DNA of 12,491 nt from the NCBI GenBank assembly GCA_035290085.1, contig DATDVK010000046.1, positions 1 to 12,491 on the forward strand. The letters are read 5' to 3'. The position numbers and the translations under genes were made by a program. Numbering within the stretch: the first letter of the stretch is position 1; every line of letters begins with the position of its first letter. The stretch is from GWB1-54-5 sp035290085. GTDB lineage: Bacteria > Patescibacteriota > Gracilibacteria > Peribacterales > Peribacteraceae. The notes below the pieces were generated by a model. It was not told the DNA's origin. It did not search any database and saw only the letters and a program-made list of their open reading frames with translations. This document shows positions 6,751 to 12,491 of this stretch, in pieces.

Positions 6751-7563
6751 TTATTTCTTCTGAGGAACTGTCACCCCCCACTTCCAGAAATACTTGAATC
6801 CGCTCGCAATGTGGGCGCGGCCCACGCGCGTGAAGAGGAGAGTAAAAACACCCCCTTCACTCAGACGCTTCTTCCGATCGCGCGCTTCCATCTGCGGGAA
6901 ATAGACAACACGTTTCCCCGCCTCACGGCACCGGCGGCAGAAATCGGCATCTTCAAAGAAAAGGAAGAAACGGTCGTCGAACCCTCCCAGCGCGGAAAAA
7001 AATTCCCGCCGGATCAGGAAGCACCCGCCGGCAATCCAGTCTGCATCCCTCTCCCGCTCGGGATCCTCGCGGAGTTGTAAGTAGCGCTCAAGGACGTGAG
7101 GGAACAAATGACGAAGGAACGTGCGCTTCACTACGATGTCAGGCACACGGGGATATGCGCGGGCAGAGAAGCGGTAGGTGCCGTCTCCATGTACAAGCTT
7201 CGGCCCGAGAATCCCGACAGCAGGCTCCCTCTCCATCTTTTGGACCAGTTTCTCCACACCGTCTTCCTGCAGCAGCTTGTCGGGATTGTTAATGAGGAGG
7301 AACTTTCCGCGGGCGAAGCGCACTCCGTAGTTGTACCCCGATCCAAAACCCCCGTTACGAGGAGACTCAATAATGCGCACCTGCCCATATCCTTTCAGAC
7401 GATTCCGCAGCACGCCGATGGAATCGTCTTCCGAATGGTTATCCACAACGATCACTTCCATCCGATCTGCGATGGACTGCTGAAGGAGCGCGAGCACGCA
7501 CTCCACCGTTGGCTGCGGGCTGCGAAAATTGAGAACGATTGCTGAGACGAGGGGATTTTCCAT
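6751..7563 (-). CDS. Family 2 glycosyltransferase (rhamnosyltransferase-like)
   Basis: A 270-residue GT-A fold enzyme expected to move a sugar from a nucleotide donor to a cell-envelope glycan, at the inner face of the membrane. The N-terminal strand VSAIVLNF, the donor-binding VIVVDNHSEDDS (D41), the NGGFGSGYNYGVRFARG helix and the metal-site region LLINNPD (N93-D95, where many members have DxD or NPD) are in family order. Residues about 178-215 hold GGCFLIRREFFSALGGFDDRF and FFEDADFCRR, typical of WbbL-like GT2 enzymes. The histidine often found after this in relatives is not evident (MEARDRKKR instead). A TATAGT box (7584-7579) lies 15 nt before the ATG with no clear -35 and no Shine-Dalgarno sequence. 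It is probably the first gene of the minus-strand run into rplY. Confidence 0.88.
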   Translation of the reverse strand: MENPLVSAIVLNFRSPQPTVECVLALLQQSIADRMEVIVVDNHSEDDSIGVLRNRLKGYGQVRIIESPRNGGFGSGYNYGVRFARGKFLLINNPDKLLQEDGVEKLVQKMEREPAVGILGPKLVHGDGTYRFSARAYPRVPDIVVKRTFLRHLFPHVLERYLQLREDPERERDADWIAGGCFLIRREFFSALGGFDDRFFLFFEDADFCRRCREAGKRVVYFPQMEARDRKKRLSEGGVFTLLFTRVGRAHIASGFKYFWKWGVTVPQKK

Positions 7564-7621
7564 GCCGCTGAGGGTGGTACTATACCCCCTGTGATACGGC
7601 TTTGCGATTGCATCCCTAGGC

Positions 7622-7650
7622 TTGTTTGATGAATGCTCTTACACTATAGC
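7622..7650 (+). promoter_or_regulatory. Candidate sigma70-type promoter for uvrC
   Basis: TTGTTT (7622-7627), a 17-nt spacer and TATAGC (7645-7650). Transcription from about 7657 would give a leader of roughly 110 nt that contains the hairpins at 7676-7738. Both boxes are partial matches, so this is tentative. Confidence 0.35.
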
Positions 7651-7675
7651 GGTGAAGCGATACGTGTCCGGCGTA

Positions 7676-7738
7676 GTCTCGCGTTGCGCGGGACGAAGTT
7701 GGATCGCCATCCGTCTCGGCGCGGCCGAGCCGCGACGG
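7676..7738. repeat. Cluster of stacked hairpins in the uvrC leader (REP-like)
   Basis: Three hairpins follow one another. GTCTCGCG/CGCGGGAC (7676-7683 with 7687-7694) has 8 pairs with one G-T and a 3-nt loop. GGAT/ATCC (7701-7704 with 7709-7712) has a 4-nt loop. Then come two alternative 6-bp stems, CTCGGC/GCCGAG (7715-7720 with 7724-7729) and CGCGGC/GCCGCG (7720-7725 with 7729-7734), flanked by CCGTC/GACGG (7711-7715, 7734-7738). They could be a dispersed REP-type element or a structured 5' leader. No U-tract follows. Confidence 0.65.
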
Positions 7739-7759
7739 GCGCCGCTATCCCCGTAAGCC

Positions 7760-7765
7760 AGGAAG
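7760..7765 (+). promoter_or_regulatory. Ribosome binding site favouring the TTG start of uvrC
   Basis: AGGAAG lies 4 nt before the TTG at 7770. The alternative ATG at 7797 has no Shine-Dalgarno-like sequence before it. Confidence 0.5.
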
Positions 7766-7769
7766 AACA

Positions 7770-10157
7770 TTGCCATGTTCCTCATCGCGAAACCGTATGA
7801 ACGCCAAGAAGCCACCAGAAGCACCAAACCCCCGCCTCGCAGAGCTCCGGAGGCGCACTGCCAAAGCATCGACAGGCCCTGGCATCTATAAGTGGCTCGG
7901 GAAAGAAGGAGAAGTGTTGTACGTGGGAAAAGCCAAGAACCTGAGGAACCGATTAAAGAGCTACGTGCAGGAGAAACCTGAGAAGAACATCGGACCCTGG
8001 AAACTCTCGTTCATCAGGCACATCGCAGACTTTGACACAACTGTGACAAACTCCGAGCTGGAAGCGCTCATCCTGGAAACGAACCTCATCAAAGAACTCA
8101 AACCAAAGTACAACGTGCTGATGAAGGACGACAAGAACTACGTGTACGTCCGCATCGGCCTAGGAAACCCCTACCCGGATGTGGACGTCGTGCGGCGGAC
8201 AGAGCATGACGGAGCAAAATACTTCGGTCCGTTCCTCAGCGCATACGATACGAAGAGGACACTCGATGTCCTGCAGGAAATATTCAACTACCGCGAGGAC
8301 AGGAAGACATTGGAGAAATTAAACCGTGCAGCACAGAAGGGGAAGAACCATGGCCGGGCACATCCATCGCTGGATTTCCAGATCGGCCAATCGTGCGGCG
8401 TCGCTATGGGGAAGATTTCGAAGGAGGAGTACAGAAGCCGCATAGATGCAGTTGTCGCATTCTTTAAGGGAAACCACAGCACCGTACTGAAGCAGGCGAC
8501 AGTGATGATGCAGGAAGCGGCACAGAACAGAAAATTTGAGAAGGCTGCGAAGCTGCGCGACGCTGTCCACTTCATGGAAGAAATGCGGAGGGAACAAATC
8601 GTGTCCGACACCTCCGGAGAAGACACCGACACATTCGCTGTTGCAATGAGCGGCTCCAAGGCACTGGTCGTTGCGCTCCGTGAACGAGGTGGCAAGCTCA
8701 CGAATGAACAGAGCTTCCCGCTCAGAGGAGAACCGGACTCCCCTGCAGAAGCACTGGAACAATTTCTGCCGCAGTACTACTCCTCAGTGCCGGATCTGCC
8801 CGATCTTGTTGTAATAGGGGAAGAAATCGAAGATGCCACCCTGCTCTCAAAATGGCTGACAGAACAAGGAGGGAAATCGGTGGAAGTGCGTGTGCCTGAG
8901 CGGGGGAAGAAGTCGAAAGTGTTACAGCTTGCCGAGAGGAACGCCGCAGAGAAAGTGAAGCAACTGGAGGCGAAATGGGAATCCGCCGTGCGGAACATCG
9001 AAGAAGCTCTCGTGGAACTTACAGAAGCTCTGCATCTCCCGGAGAAACCCAGAAGAATAGAAGGCTACGACATTTCCCACCTTGGCGGCACGGAAACAGT
9101 GGGGAGCATGGCAGTCACTATCAACGGGAAACCGGCTACCAAGGACTACCGTTCCTTCACCATCCAGACGCTCAGAGAAGGAGACATCGACGACTACAGA
9201 GCACTGGAAGAAGTATTGAGACGGAGACTCAAGTACCTCACGCAAGATCTTAGGCTCGAGGAGGAACAGTGGAAGAGAGAGGGCATCACGTTCGGCAAAG
9301 TGCGAAAGGCTGAACAGAAAACCATTGATCGAATTCATGAGGAAAATTACAAGGAGATTAACAATAAAGAAATCAACTACAGGAAATACCTCGCCGCACG
9401 GAAGGAGAATATAATTATCGGTTTCTGCCGCATGGTGGAACACGACGGAGGACACAGAGAAATGAAGAGTCTCTGGGTCTGTAACGACATGCGCGGACAG
9501 CACCTCGGCCAGTTTCTTGTGAGAAAAATGCTCAGCATGCAGAAAAATACGAAGAAGGTGTACATCACAGTCAGAACATCCCTTGAGGAGTACTACAGCA
9601 ACCTCGGTTTCCGGCACATAAGCACTCCCCCGCCCATTGTGGAAAAGAAACTCCGGATAGCAGAGAAAGAGAAGGGTGTGCCCCCAGGCATCGTGATGGT
9701 GTACATCTATGCCGATCACAAAAAAGATATCTCTCTATCAGAGAAACCTGATCTCCTCCTCATCGACGGAGGCAGGGGGCAACTTGGGAGCGCCGTGAAG
9801 GTGCTCAAAGAGTACAACCTCGACATCCCCGTGATAGGGCTGGCAAAACAAGAAGAGGAACTATTCCTCCCGGGCACTCCACACCCCACACCCCTCCCCA
9901 AAGATTCTCAGGCGCAATTCCTCCTGCAGCGCATCCGGAACGAAGCCCACAGATTTGCGAATGAGCATCGCAAGAAGCGCATCGCAAAGCATGCGATAAG
10001 CTCTGCGTTGGACGATGTGCCGGGAATTGGAGAGAAGACGAAACTCGCTCTCCTCGCAGAGTTTGGATCGGTGAAGAATATAAAAGAAGCCTCAGATGAC
10101 CAGTTGAGAGAATCCGTGAGTGAGATGCAGCTCAAGGCTCTGCGCGCATACCTCTAG
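7770..10157 (+). CDS. uvrC: UvrABC excinuclease subunit C with an inserted GNAT-like domain
   Basis: 795 residues from the TTG at 7770 (an ATG at 7797 would give 786). UvrC cuts both sides of a DNA lesion after UvrA/UvrB loading. Order: GIY-YIG nuclease (GIY 38-40, YVG 51-53, then the ELEALILETNLIKELKPKYN helix); UvrB-binding UVR motif (AAQNRKFEKAAKLRDAVHFM); RNase H-like nuclease with GYDISH (D434), DDY (D474-D475), LLLIDGGRGQ (D666) and NEAHRF (H727); C-terminal helix-hairpin-helix (DDVPGIGEKTKLALLAEFG). Both nuclease centres look intact. Two oddities stand out. Residues about 500-650 are extra and read as a GNAT fold: ITFGKVRKAEQ at 506, IIIGFCRMV at 548, RGQHLG at 575-580, YYSNLGFR at 608-615. 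Also, the conserved cysteines before the UVR region are missing (SLDFQIGQSCGVAMG where relatives have CL.YxIGRC.APC). Typical UvrC proteins have about 560-610 residues. The gene converges with the next one after 5 nt. Confidence 0.96.
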   Translation: MPCSSSRNRMNAKKPPEAPNPRLAELRRRTAKASTGPGIYKWLGKEGEVLYVGKAKNLRNRLKSYVQEKPEKNIGPWKLSFIRHIADFDTTVTNSELEALILETNLIKELKPKYNVLMKDDKNYVYVRIGLGNPYPDVDVVRRTEHDGAKYFGPFLSAYDTKRTLDVLQEIFNYREDRKTLEKLNRAAQKGKNHGRAHPSLDFQIGQSCGVAMGKISKEEYRSRIDAVVAFFKGNHSTVLKQATVMMQEAAQNRKFEKAAKLRDAVHFMEEMRREQIVSDTSGEDTDTFAVAMSGSKALVVALRERGGKLTNEQSFPLRGEPDSPAEALEQFLPQYYSSVPDLPDLVVIGEEIEDATLLSKWLTEQGGKSVEVRVPERGKKSKVLQLAERNAAEKVKQLEAKWESAVRNIEEALVELTEALHLPEKPRRIEGYDISHLGGTETVGSMAVTINGKPATKDYRSFTIQTLREGDIDDYRALEEVLRRRLKYLTQDLRLEEEQWKREGITFGKVRKAEQKTIDRIHEENYKEINNKEINYRKYLAARKENIIIGFCRMVEHDGGHREMKSLWVCNDMRGQHLGQFLVRKMLSMQKNTKKVYITVRTSLEEYYSNLGFRHISTPPPIVEKKLRIAEKEKGVPPGIVMVYIYADHKKDISLSEKPDLLLIDGGRGQLGSAVKVLKEYNLDIPVIGLAKQEEELFLPGTPHPTPLPKDSQAQFLLQRIRNEAHRFANEHRKKRIAKHAISSALDDVPGIGEKTKLALLAEFGSVKNIKEASDDQLRESVSEMQLKALRAYL

Positions 10158-10162
10158 AAACT

Positions 10163-10699
10163 CTAGGTCTCGCGCTGGTACCGGGTGACAACATCAGACA
10201 TCTTGCTCGAAACCTTCCCTGCATGCGGCACAAACTTGAGTACGAGGTTGTCTCCCAACCCCTCCTTGAGATGTATGATGAGTTTCCCAAAGGGGAAAAG
10301 ACCCCAGAGTTGCGTCTCAGTACTCACGCTCCCCACATTCTCCAGGTGAATGGGATGGATCTCGCGGTGGAAGAACGACGATTGGTCCACCAGAATGATC
10401 TTGTCGGTGGTGACGAAGATGAAATCGTACAGCCAGTCTATGTACGCCTTGATAACGTTGTAGAAAACAAAAATGAGCCAGAGGAAGAAGAGCGACCACG
10501 CCAGCCACCCCATCGGCCATGCAAAGTACCACCCCGCAATCCCGACTCCGAAGAGAACGATGGTGAGAATAATTTCGCGGAGAATGGCGAAGAAGAACGA
10601 AAGCCCGTGGTAGCGGGTGAAGAGTATCTCGCACTCACCGTCATGGCAGTACGCCTCCTTAATCTTGTTAATATCCGTCTCAAGTGCAAGGAATCGCAT
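10163..10699 (-). CDS. Small membrane protein with a bacterial PH-like (YdbS/bPH2-type) domain
   Basis: 178 residues from the ATG at 10699; a TTG at 10717 would add six. Two adjacent hydrophobic segments (about 37-60 and 66-85: ILTIVLFGVGIAGWYFAWPM, LAWSLFFLWLIFVFYNVI) form a hairpin. A cytoplasmic domain follows: DWLYDFIFVTTDKIILVDQ, the usual entry of bPH2 domains, then IHLENVGSVSTETQLWGLFPFGKLIIHL. Function is unknown in this family. No Shine-Dalgarno sequence is seen; TAGACT and TAGATT boxes lie close upstream. Its last codon and that of uvrC sit in a CTAGA-AAC-TCTAG palindrome (10154-10166). The tRNA gene is divergent from it. Confidence 0.7.
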   Translation of the reverse strand: MRFLALETDINKIKEAYCHDGECEILFTRYHGLSFFFAILREIILTIVLFGVGIAGWYFAWPMGWLAWSLFFLWLIFVFYNVIKAYIDWLYDFIFVTTDKIILVDQSSFFHREIHPIHLENVGSVSTETQLWGLFPFGKLIIHLKEGLGDNLVLKFVPHAGKVSSKMSDVVTRYQRET

Positions 10700-10741
10700 A
10701 AGAAACAGTCTACACAAAATCTAAAATGTACACATCTGCTT

Positions 10742-10769
10742 TTGCGGGAGAAGCGCTCTCGCATATACT
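10742..10769 (+). promoter_or_regulatory. Candidate promoter of tRNA-Glu with overlapping hairpin
   Basis: TTGCGG (10742-10747), a 16-nt spacer and TATACT (10764-10769, five of six consensus bases). The tRNA begins 15 nt downstream. The spacer contains a 7-bp inverted repeat GCGGGAG/CTCTCGC (10744-10750 with 10756-10762, one G-T pair), which could be an operator or chance. Confidence 0.45.
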
Positions 10770-10784
10770 CCAGCCAACCGCTCT

Positions 10785-10859
10785 GCCGCCATCGTCTAGT
10801 GGTTAGGACACGAGGTTCTCATCCTCGTAACGGGGGTTCGATTCCCCCTGGCGGTACCA
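10785..10859 (+). tRNA. tRNA-Glu (anticodon CTC)
   Basis: 75 nt with the 3' CCA encoded. Acceptor GCCGCCA (10785-10791) pairs with TGGCGGT (10849-10855), with a G-U at the first pair. The D-arm TCGTCTAGTGGTTAGGACA is typical of tRNA-Glu. The anticodon stem CGAGG/CCTCG has loop TTCTCAT, giving anticodon CTC, which reads GAG. The T-arm is GGGGG-TTCGATT-CCCCC and the discriminator is A. Unusually, its last 18 nt are repeated at 10948-10965. Confidence 0.95.
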
Positions 10860-10965
10860 AATAACAGATGTTAACGCATCACTATCCTGTATGCCCCTTG
10901 TCCTGAGCGAGTCACGTCGTCCGCGAACGACGTGACGAGTCGAAGGGTTCCCCCTGGCGGTACCA
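10842..10965. repeat. 18-bp direct repeat of the tRNA 3' end flanking an 88-bp segment
   Basis: TTCCCCCTGGCGGTACCA occurs at 10842-10859 (end of tRNA-Glu, including CCA) and again at 10948-10965. The 88 bp between them hold the REP-like palindrome. A duplicated tRNA 3' end is the usual footprint of site-specific integration (attL/attR). It could also be what is left of a second tRNA gene after deletion. No integrase gene is present. Confidence 0.8.
10895..10947. repeat. REP-like palindromic element
   Basis: Outer arms CCCTT (10895-10899) and AAGGG (10943-10947) enclose TCCTGAGCGAGTC and GAGTCGAAGG. Inside lies a perfect 9-bp hairpin, TCACGTCGT/ACGACGTGA (10912-10920 with 10927-10935, loop CCGCGA). 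GAGTC is repeated on both sides of the inner hairpin (10909-10913, 10937-10941), as if the hairpin had been inserted into a simpler palindrome. Palindromes with this core are common between genes in many environmental bacteria (recollection). Confidence 0.75.
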
Positions 10966-11005
10966 CACACCTCTGGAAACACCAAGAGGTACAATAGGAA
11001 CCACC

Positions 11006-11257
11006 ATGCCGTATTTTTACATTGCCCGCTGCGCAGATCATTCACTCTACTGTGGATCATGCAAGAATCTTCAGTCCCGGGAAAACATGCACAACGCAGG
11101 CAAAGGGGCAAAGTACACACGTTCAAGAAAACCAGTGAAGATGGCATACTCAGAAGAATTCCCAACGCTTGCTGAAGCGATGCGGCGCGAAGCGGAAGTG
11201 AAACGCTGGCCAAAAGTGCAGAAGGAAATGCTCATACGAGAAAACACCAAACCATAG
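11006..11257 (+). CDS. Small GIY-YIG domain protein (YhbQ/UPF0213-like)
   Basis: 83 residues, essentially a single GIY-YIG domain. PYFYIARCADHSLYCG matches the family opening (usually YVYILRCADGSLYTG), followed by NAGKGAKYTRSRKPVKMAYSEEFPTLAEAMRREAEVKRW, a very typical UPF0213 stretch that contains the conserved Glu of the catalytic helix. The second signature is YCG rather than YIG/YTG, and the usual arginine after it is shifted (NLQSREN for DLERRL). A putative structure-specific nuclease; the cellular role of this subfamily is not settled. An AGGA lies about 8 nt before the ATG. It converges with the permease gene after 35 nt. Confidence 0.88.
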   Translation: MPYFYIARCADHSLYCGSCKNLQSRENMHNAGKGAKYTRSRKPVKMAYSEEFPTLAEAMRREAEVKRWPKVQKEMLIRENTKP

Positions 11258-11292
11258 ATTGAGAGGAACTCCTCCAACATCTTCCAAGTCCG

Positions 11293-12491
11293 TCACTCAT
11301 ACCGCAGCGCATCAATCGGCTTGAGATTCGCCGCCTTGTACGCCGGGAGCATGCCGAAGAAGACTCCTGTCCCAATGGAGAACGAGAAAGCCAGGATGAT
11401 GGAGCCCGAGGAAATAACAGCCTGAAGATCGAAAAACGTGGAGACAATGAACACACCGGCAGCACTTAGGAGCACACCGAGCAAACCGCCGAGGATACAG
11501 AGGACTGTGGACTCTACAAGAAACTGCTGCAGGATGCTCCTGCGCTTTGCCCCTATCGCTTTGCGCACACCAATCTCTCTCGTCCGTTCCGTGACGGACA
11601 CCAGCATAATGTTCATGACACCTATGCCTCCGACGAGGAGAGAGATGGCCGCGATGCCTCCGAGAAGAAGCGTGAAAGTCTGTGTCACTTCATTGAGAGT
11701 TTCCACCGCCTCCGCCTGGTTCAGGATATTGAAATCCTGATCTTCTTCACTCTGGATGCGGTGCTCATTAAGAAGCACGGCGGTGATGATCTCCTTCATT
11801 GATTCCATTTGCGCCTGATCCTCCACGGAGACATTGATGGAACTCACAGTATCCACCCCCTGCACCCGCCCCTGCATGGTTGTGAGAGGAATGAATGCAA
11901 TGTCATCGTAATTCGTAAACCCCTGCTGCCCCTTCTCGCTCATGATGCCCACAATAGTGAAAATGTGATTCTGCAGGCGGATATCCTGCCCGATGGGATT
12001 CTGGTTCGGATACAGCGTGCGGACAATTTCCTGCCCGAGAACGACTACTTTCTCTTTCCTTGCAAGATGCTCTTCTGTAATGAAACTGCCGTACTGCACG
12101 GGGAAGTTATTCACTGCCGGATACGCAGGCGTTACACCCACGACACTCGTCTGCATGTTCTGATTCCCAACAATCACCTGCATATTGCTGCGCAGCTCCG
12201 GCGACACAGCCAGTAAGCCCGACACATGCGCGGAAATAGCATCAATATCATCCGACGTGATGGTACTGTCGGAGCCCCCGGACCGCCGGAAGAGCGAGCG
12301 CACATCCGTTTGATTCGGACTACCGGACTGGATGATGAGCAGATTGGTTCCCATGCTCTCTATGCGCTCTGTCACTTGCTTCTGTGCCCCTCTGCCGATT
12401 GCGACCATCAGCACAACAGATGCAACACCAATCATGATGCCAAGCATAGTGAGCCCGGACCGGAGTTTGTTGCTCCAGATGGCATCGAGCG
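11293..12491 (-). CDS. MacB/FtsX-type ABC transporter permease (5' end beyond window)
   Basis: At least 399 residues. The frame stays open past the ATG at 12447 to the window edge, encoding LDAIWSNKLRSGLT before MLGIMIGVASVVLMVAIGRGAQ. That is the standard start of MacB permeases, so 12447 is internal and the gene is truncated by the window. An extracytoplasmic MacB_PCD domain follows the first TM helix (VGVTPAYPAVNNFPVQYG, VVLGQEIVRTLYPNQNPIG, FTIVGIM). Three TM helices of the FtsX domain come last, with GGIGVMNIMLVSVTERTREIGVRKAIGAKRRSI and a closing LPAYKAANLKPIDALRYE. It works with an ATP-binding subunit and usually a membrane-fusion partner, which should lie beyond the right edge. Substrate unknown. 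Confidence 0.93.
   Translation of the reverse strand, partial: LDAIWSNKLRSGLTMLGIMIGVASVVLMVAIGRGAQKQVTERIESMGTNLLIIQSGSPNQTDVRSLFRRSGGSDSTITSDDIDAISAHVSGLLAVSPELRSNMQVIVGNQNMQTSVVGVTPAYPAVNNFPVQYGSFITEEHLARKEKVVVLGQEIVRTLYPNQNPIGQDIRLQNHIFTIVGIMSEKGQQGFTNYDDIAFIPLTTMQGRVQGVDTVSSINVSVEDQAQMESMKEIITAVLLNEHRIQSEEDQDFNILNQAEAVETLNEVTQTFTLLLGGIAAISLLVGGIGVMNIMLVSVTERTREIGVRKAIGAKRRSILQQFLVESTVLCILGGLLGVLLSAAGVFIVSTFFDLQAVISSGSIILAFSFSIGTGVFFGMLPAYKAANLKPIDALRYE

Noticed and set aside
7096..7545. Plus-strand frame of 149 codons
   Set aside because: It lies opposite the glycosyltransferase gene, which has clear family motifs; no independent coding sign.
10154..10166. CTAGA-AAC-TCTAG palindrome as a bidirectional terminator between uvrC and the PH-like gene
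   Set aside because: Only 5 bp of AT-rich stem and no U-tract; symmetric because both genes end in TAG.
10223..10864. Plus-strand frame of 213 codons
   Set aside because: It is highly charged, lies opposite the membrane protein gene and runs through the tRNA; a shadow frame.
11258..11292. Terminator between the GIY-YIG gene and the permease gene
   Set aside because: Only a weak GAGGA/CCTCC match with no T-run; not supportable.

Overview
This window looks like compact bacterial chromosome of moderate GC (about half, by eye). Genes are short-spaced and mostly on alternating, convergent strands. The gene set suits a small-genome member of the Candidate Phyla Radiation (Patescibacteria), possibly Peribacteria-like. 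It includes a short hibernation factor, a CTC-type bL25 with an acidic tail, a DUF3048 surface protein, a MacB-type permease, a fused ATP-grasp/DUF1704 protein, and REP-like intergenic palindromes with a TCCTGAGCGAGTC...GAAGG core. This placement is inference: there is no rRNA or other marker gene. TGA acts as a normal stop.

Layout. 1-464 is non-coding and repeat-dense: a perfect 20-bp tandem array running off the left edge, an inverted copy of its unit, then degenerate copies of an 81-bp unit. 465-4955 is a plus-strand block: a ribosome hibernation factor (465-824), a secreted-then-membrane 7TM protein (830-2350), a 208-nt gap with telomere-like CCCTAA hexamers, and a large fusion protein (2559-4955). 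The fusion joins an ATP-grasp ligase, a degenerate retropepsin-like domain and a MATCAP/DUF1704-type metallopeptidase. 4957-7563 is a minus-strand block read from right to left: GT2 glycosyltransferase, bL25 (rplY), DUF3048 surface protein. 7564-7769 is a divergent intergenic region with stacked hairpins. uvrC follows (7770-10157, +), converging after 5 nt on a small PH-domain-like membrane protein (10163-10699, -). A tRNA-Glu(CTC) with encoded CCA (10785-10859) is followed by a REP-like palindrome and a duplicate of the tRNA 3' end. A small GIY-YIG protein (11006-11257) converges on a MacB/FtsX-type permease that runs off the right edge (11293-12491, -).

The two most notable items are these. 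(1) The pairing of a 7TM protein (C-terminal domain as in 'inactive transglutaminase fused to 7 TM helices' proteins) with a single-chain ATP-grasp/retropepsin-like/metallopeptidase fusion. This looks like a condensed version of a known but poorly understood amidoligase-peptidase-membrane system. (2) A UvrC of 795 residues, against about 560-610 normally. It carries a complete GNAT acetyltransferase-like domain inside its RNase H-like endonuclease half and has lost the cysteines that hold the iron-sulfur cluster in characterised UvrC.
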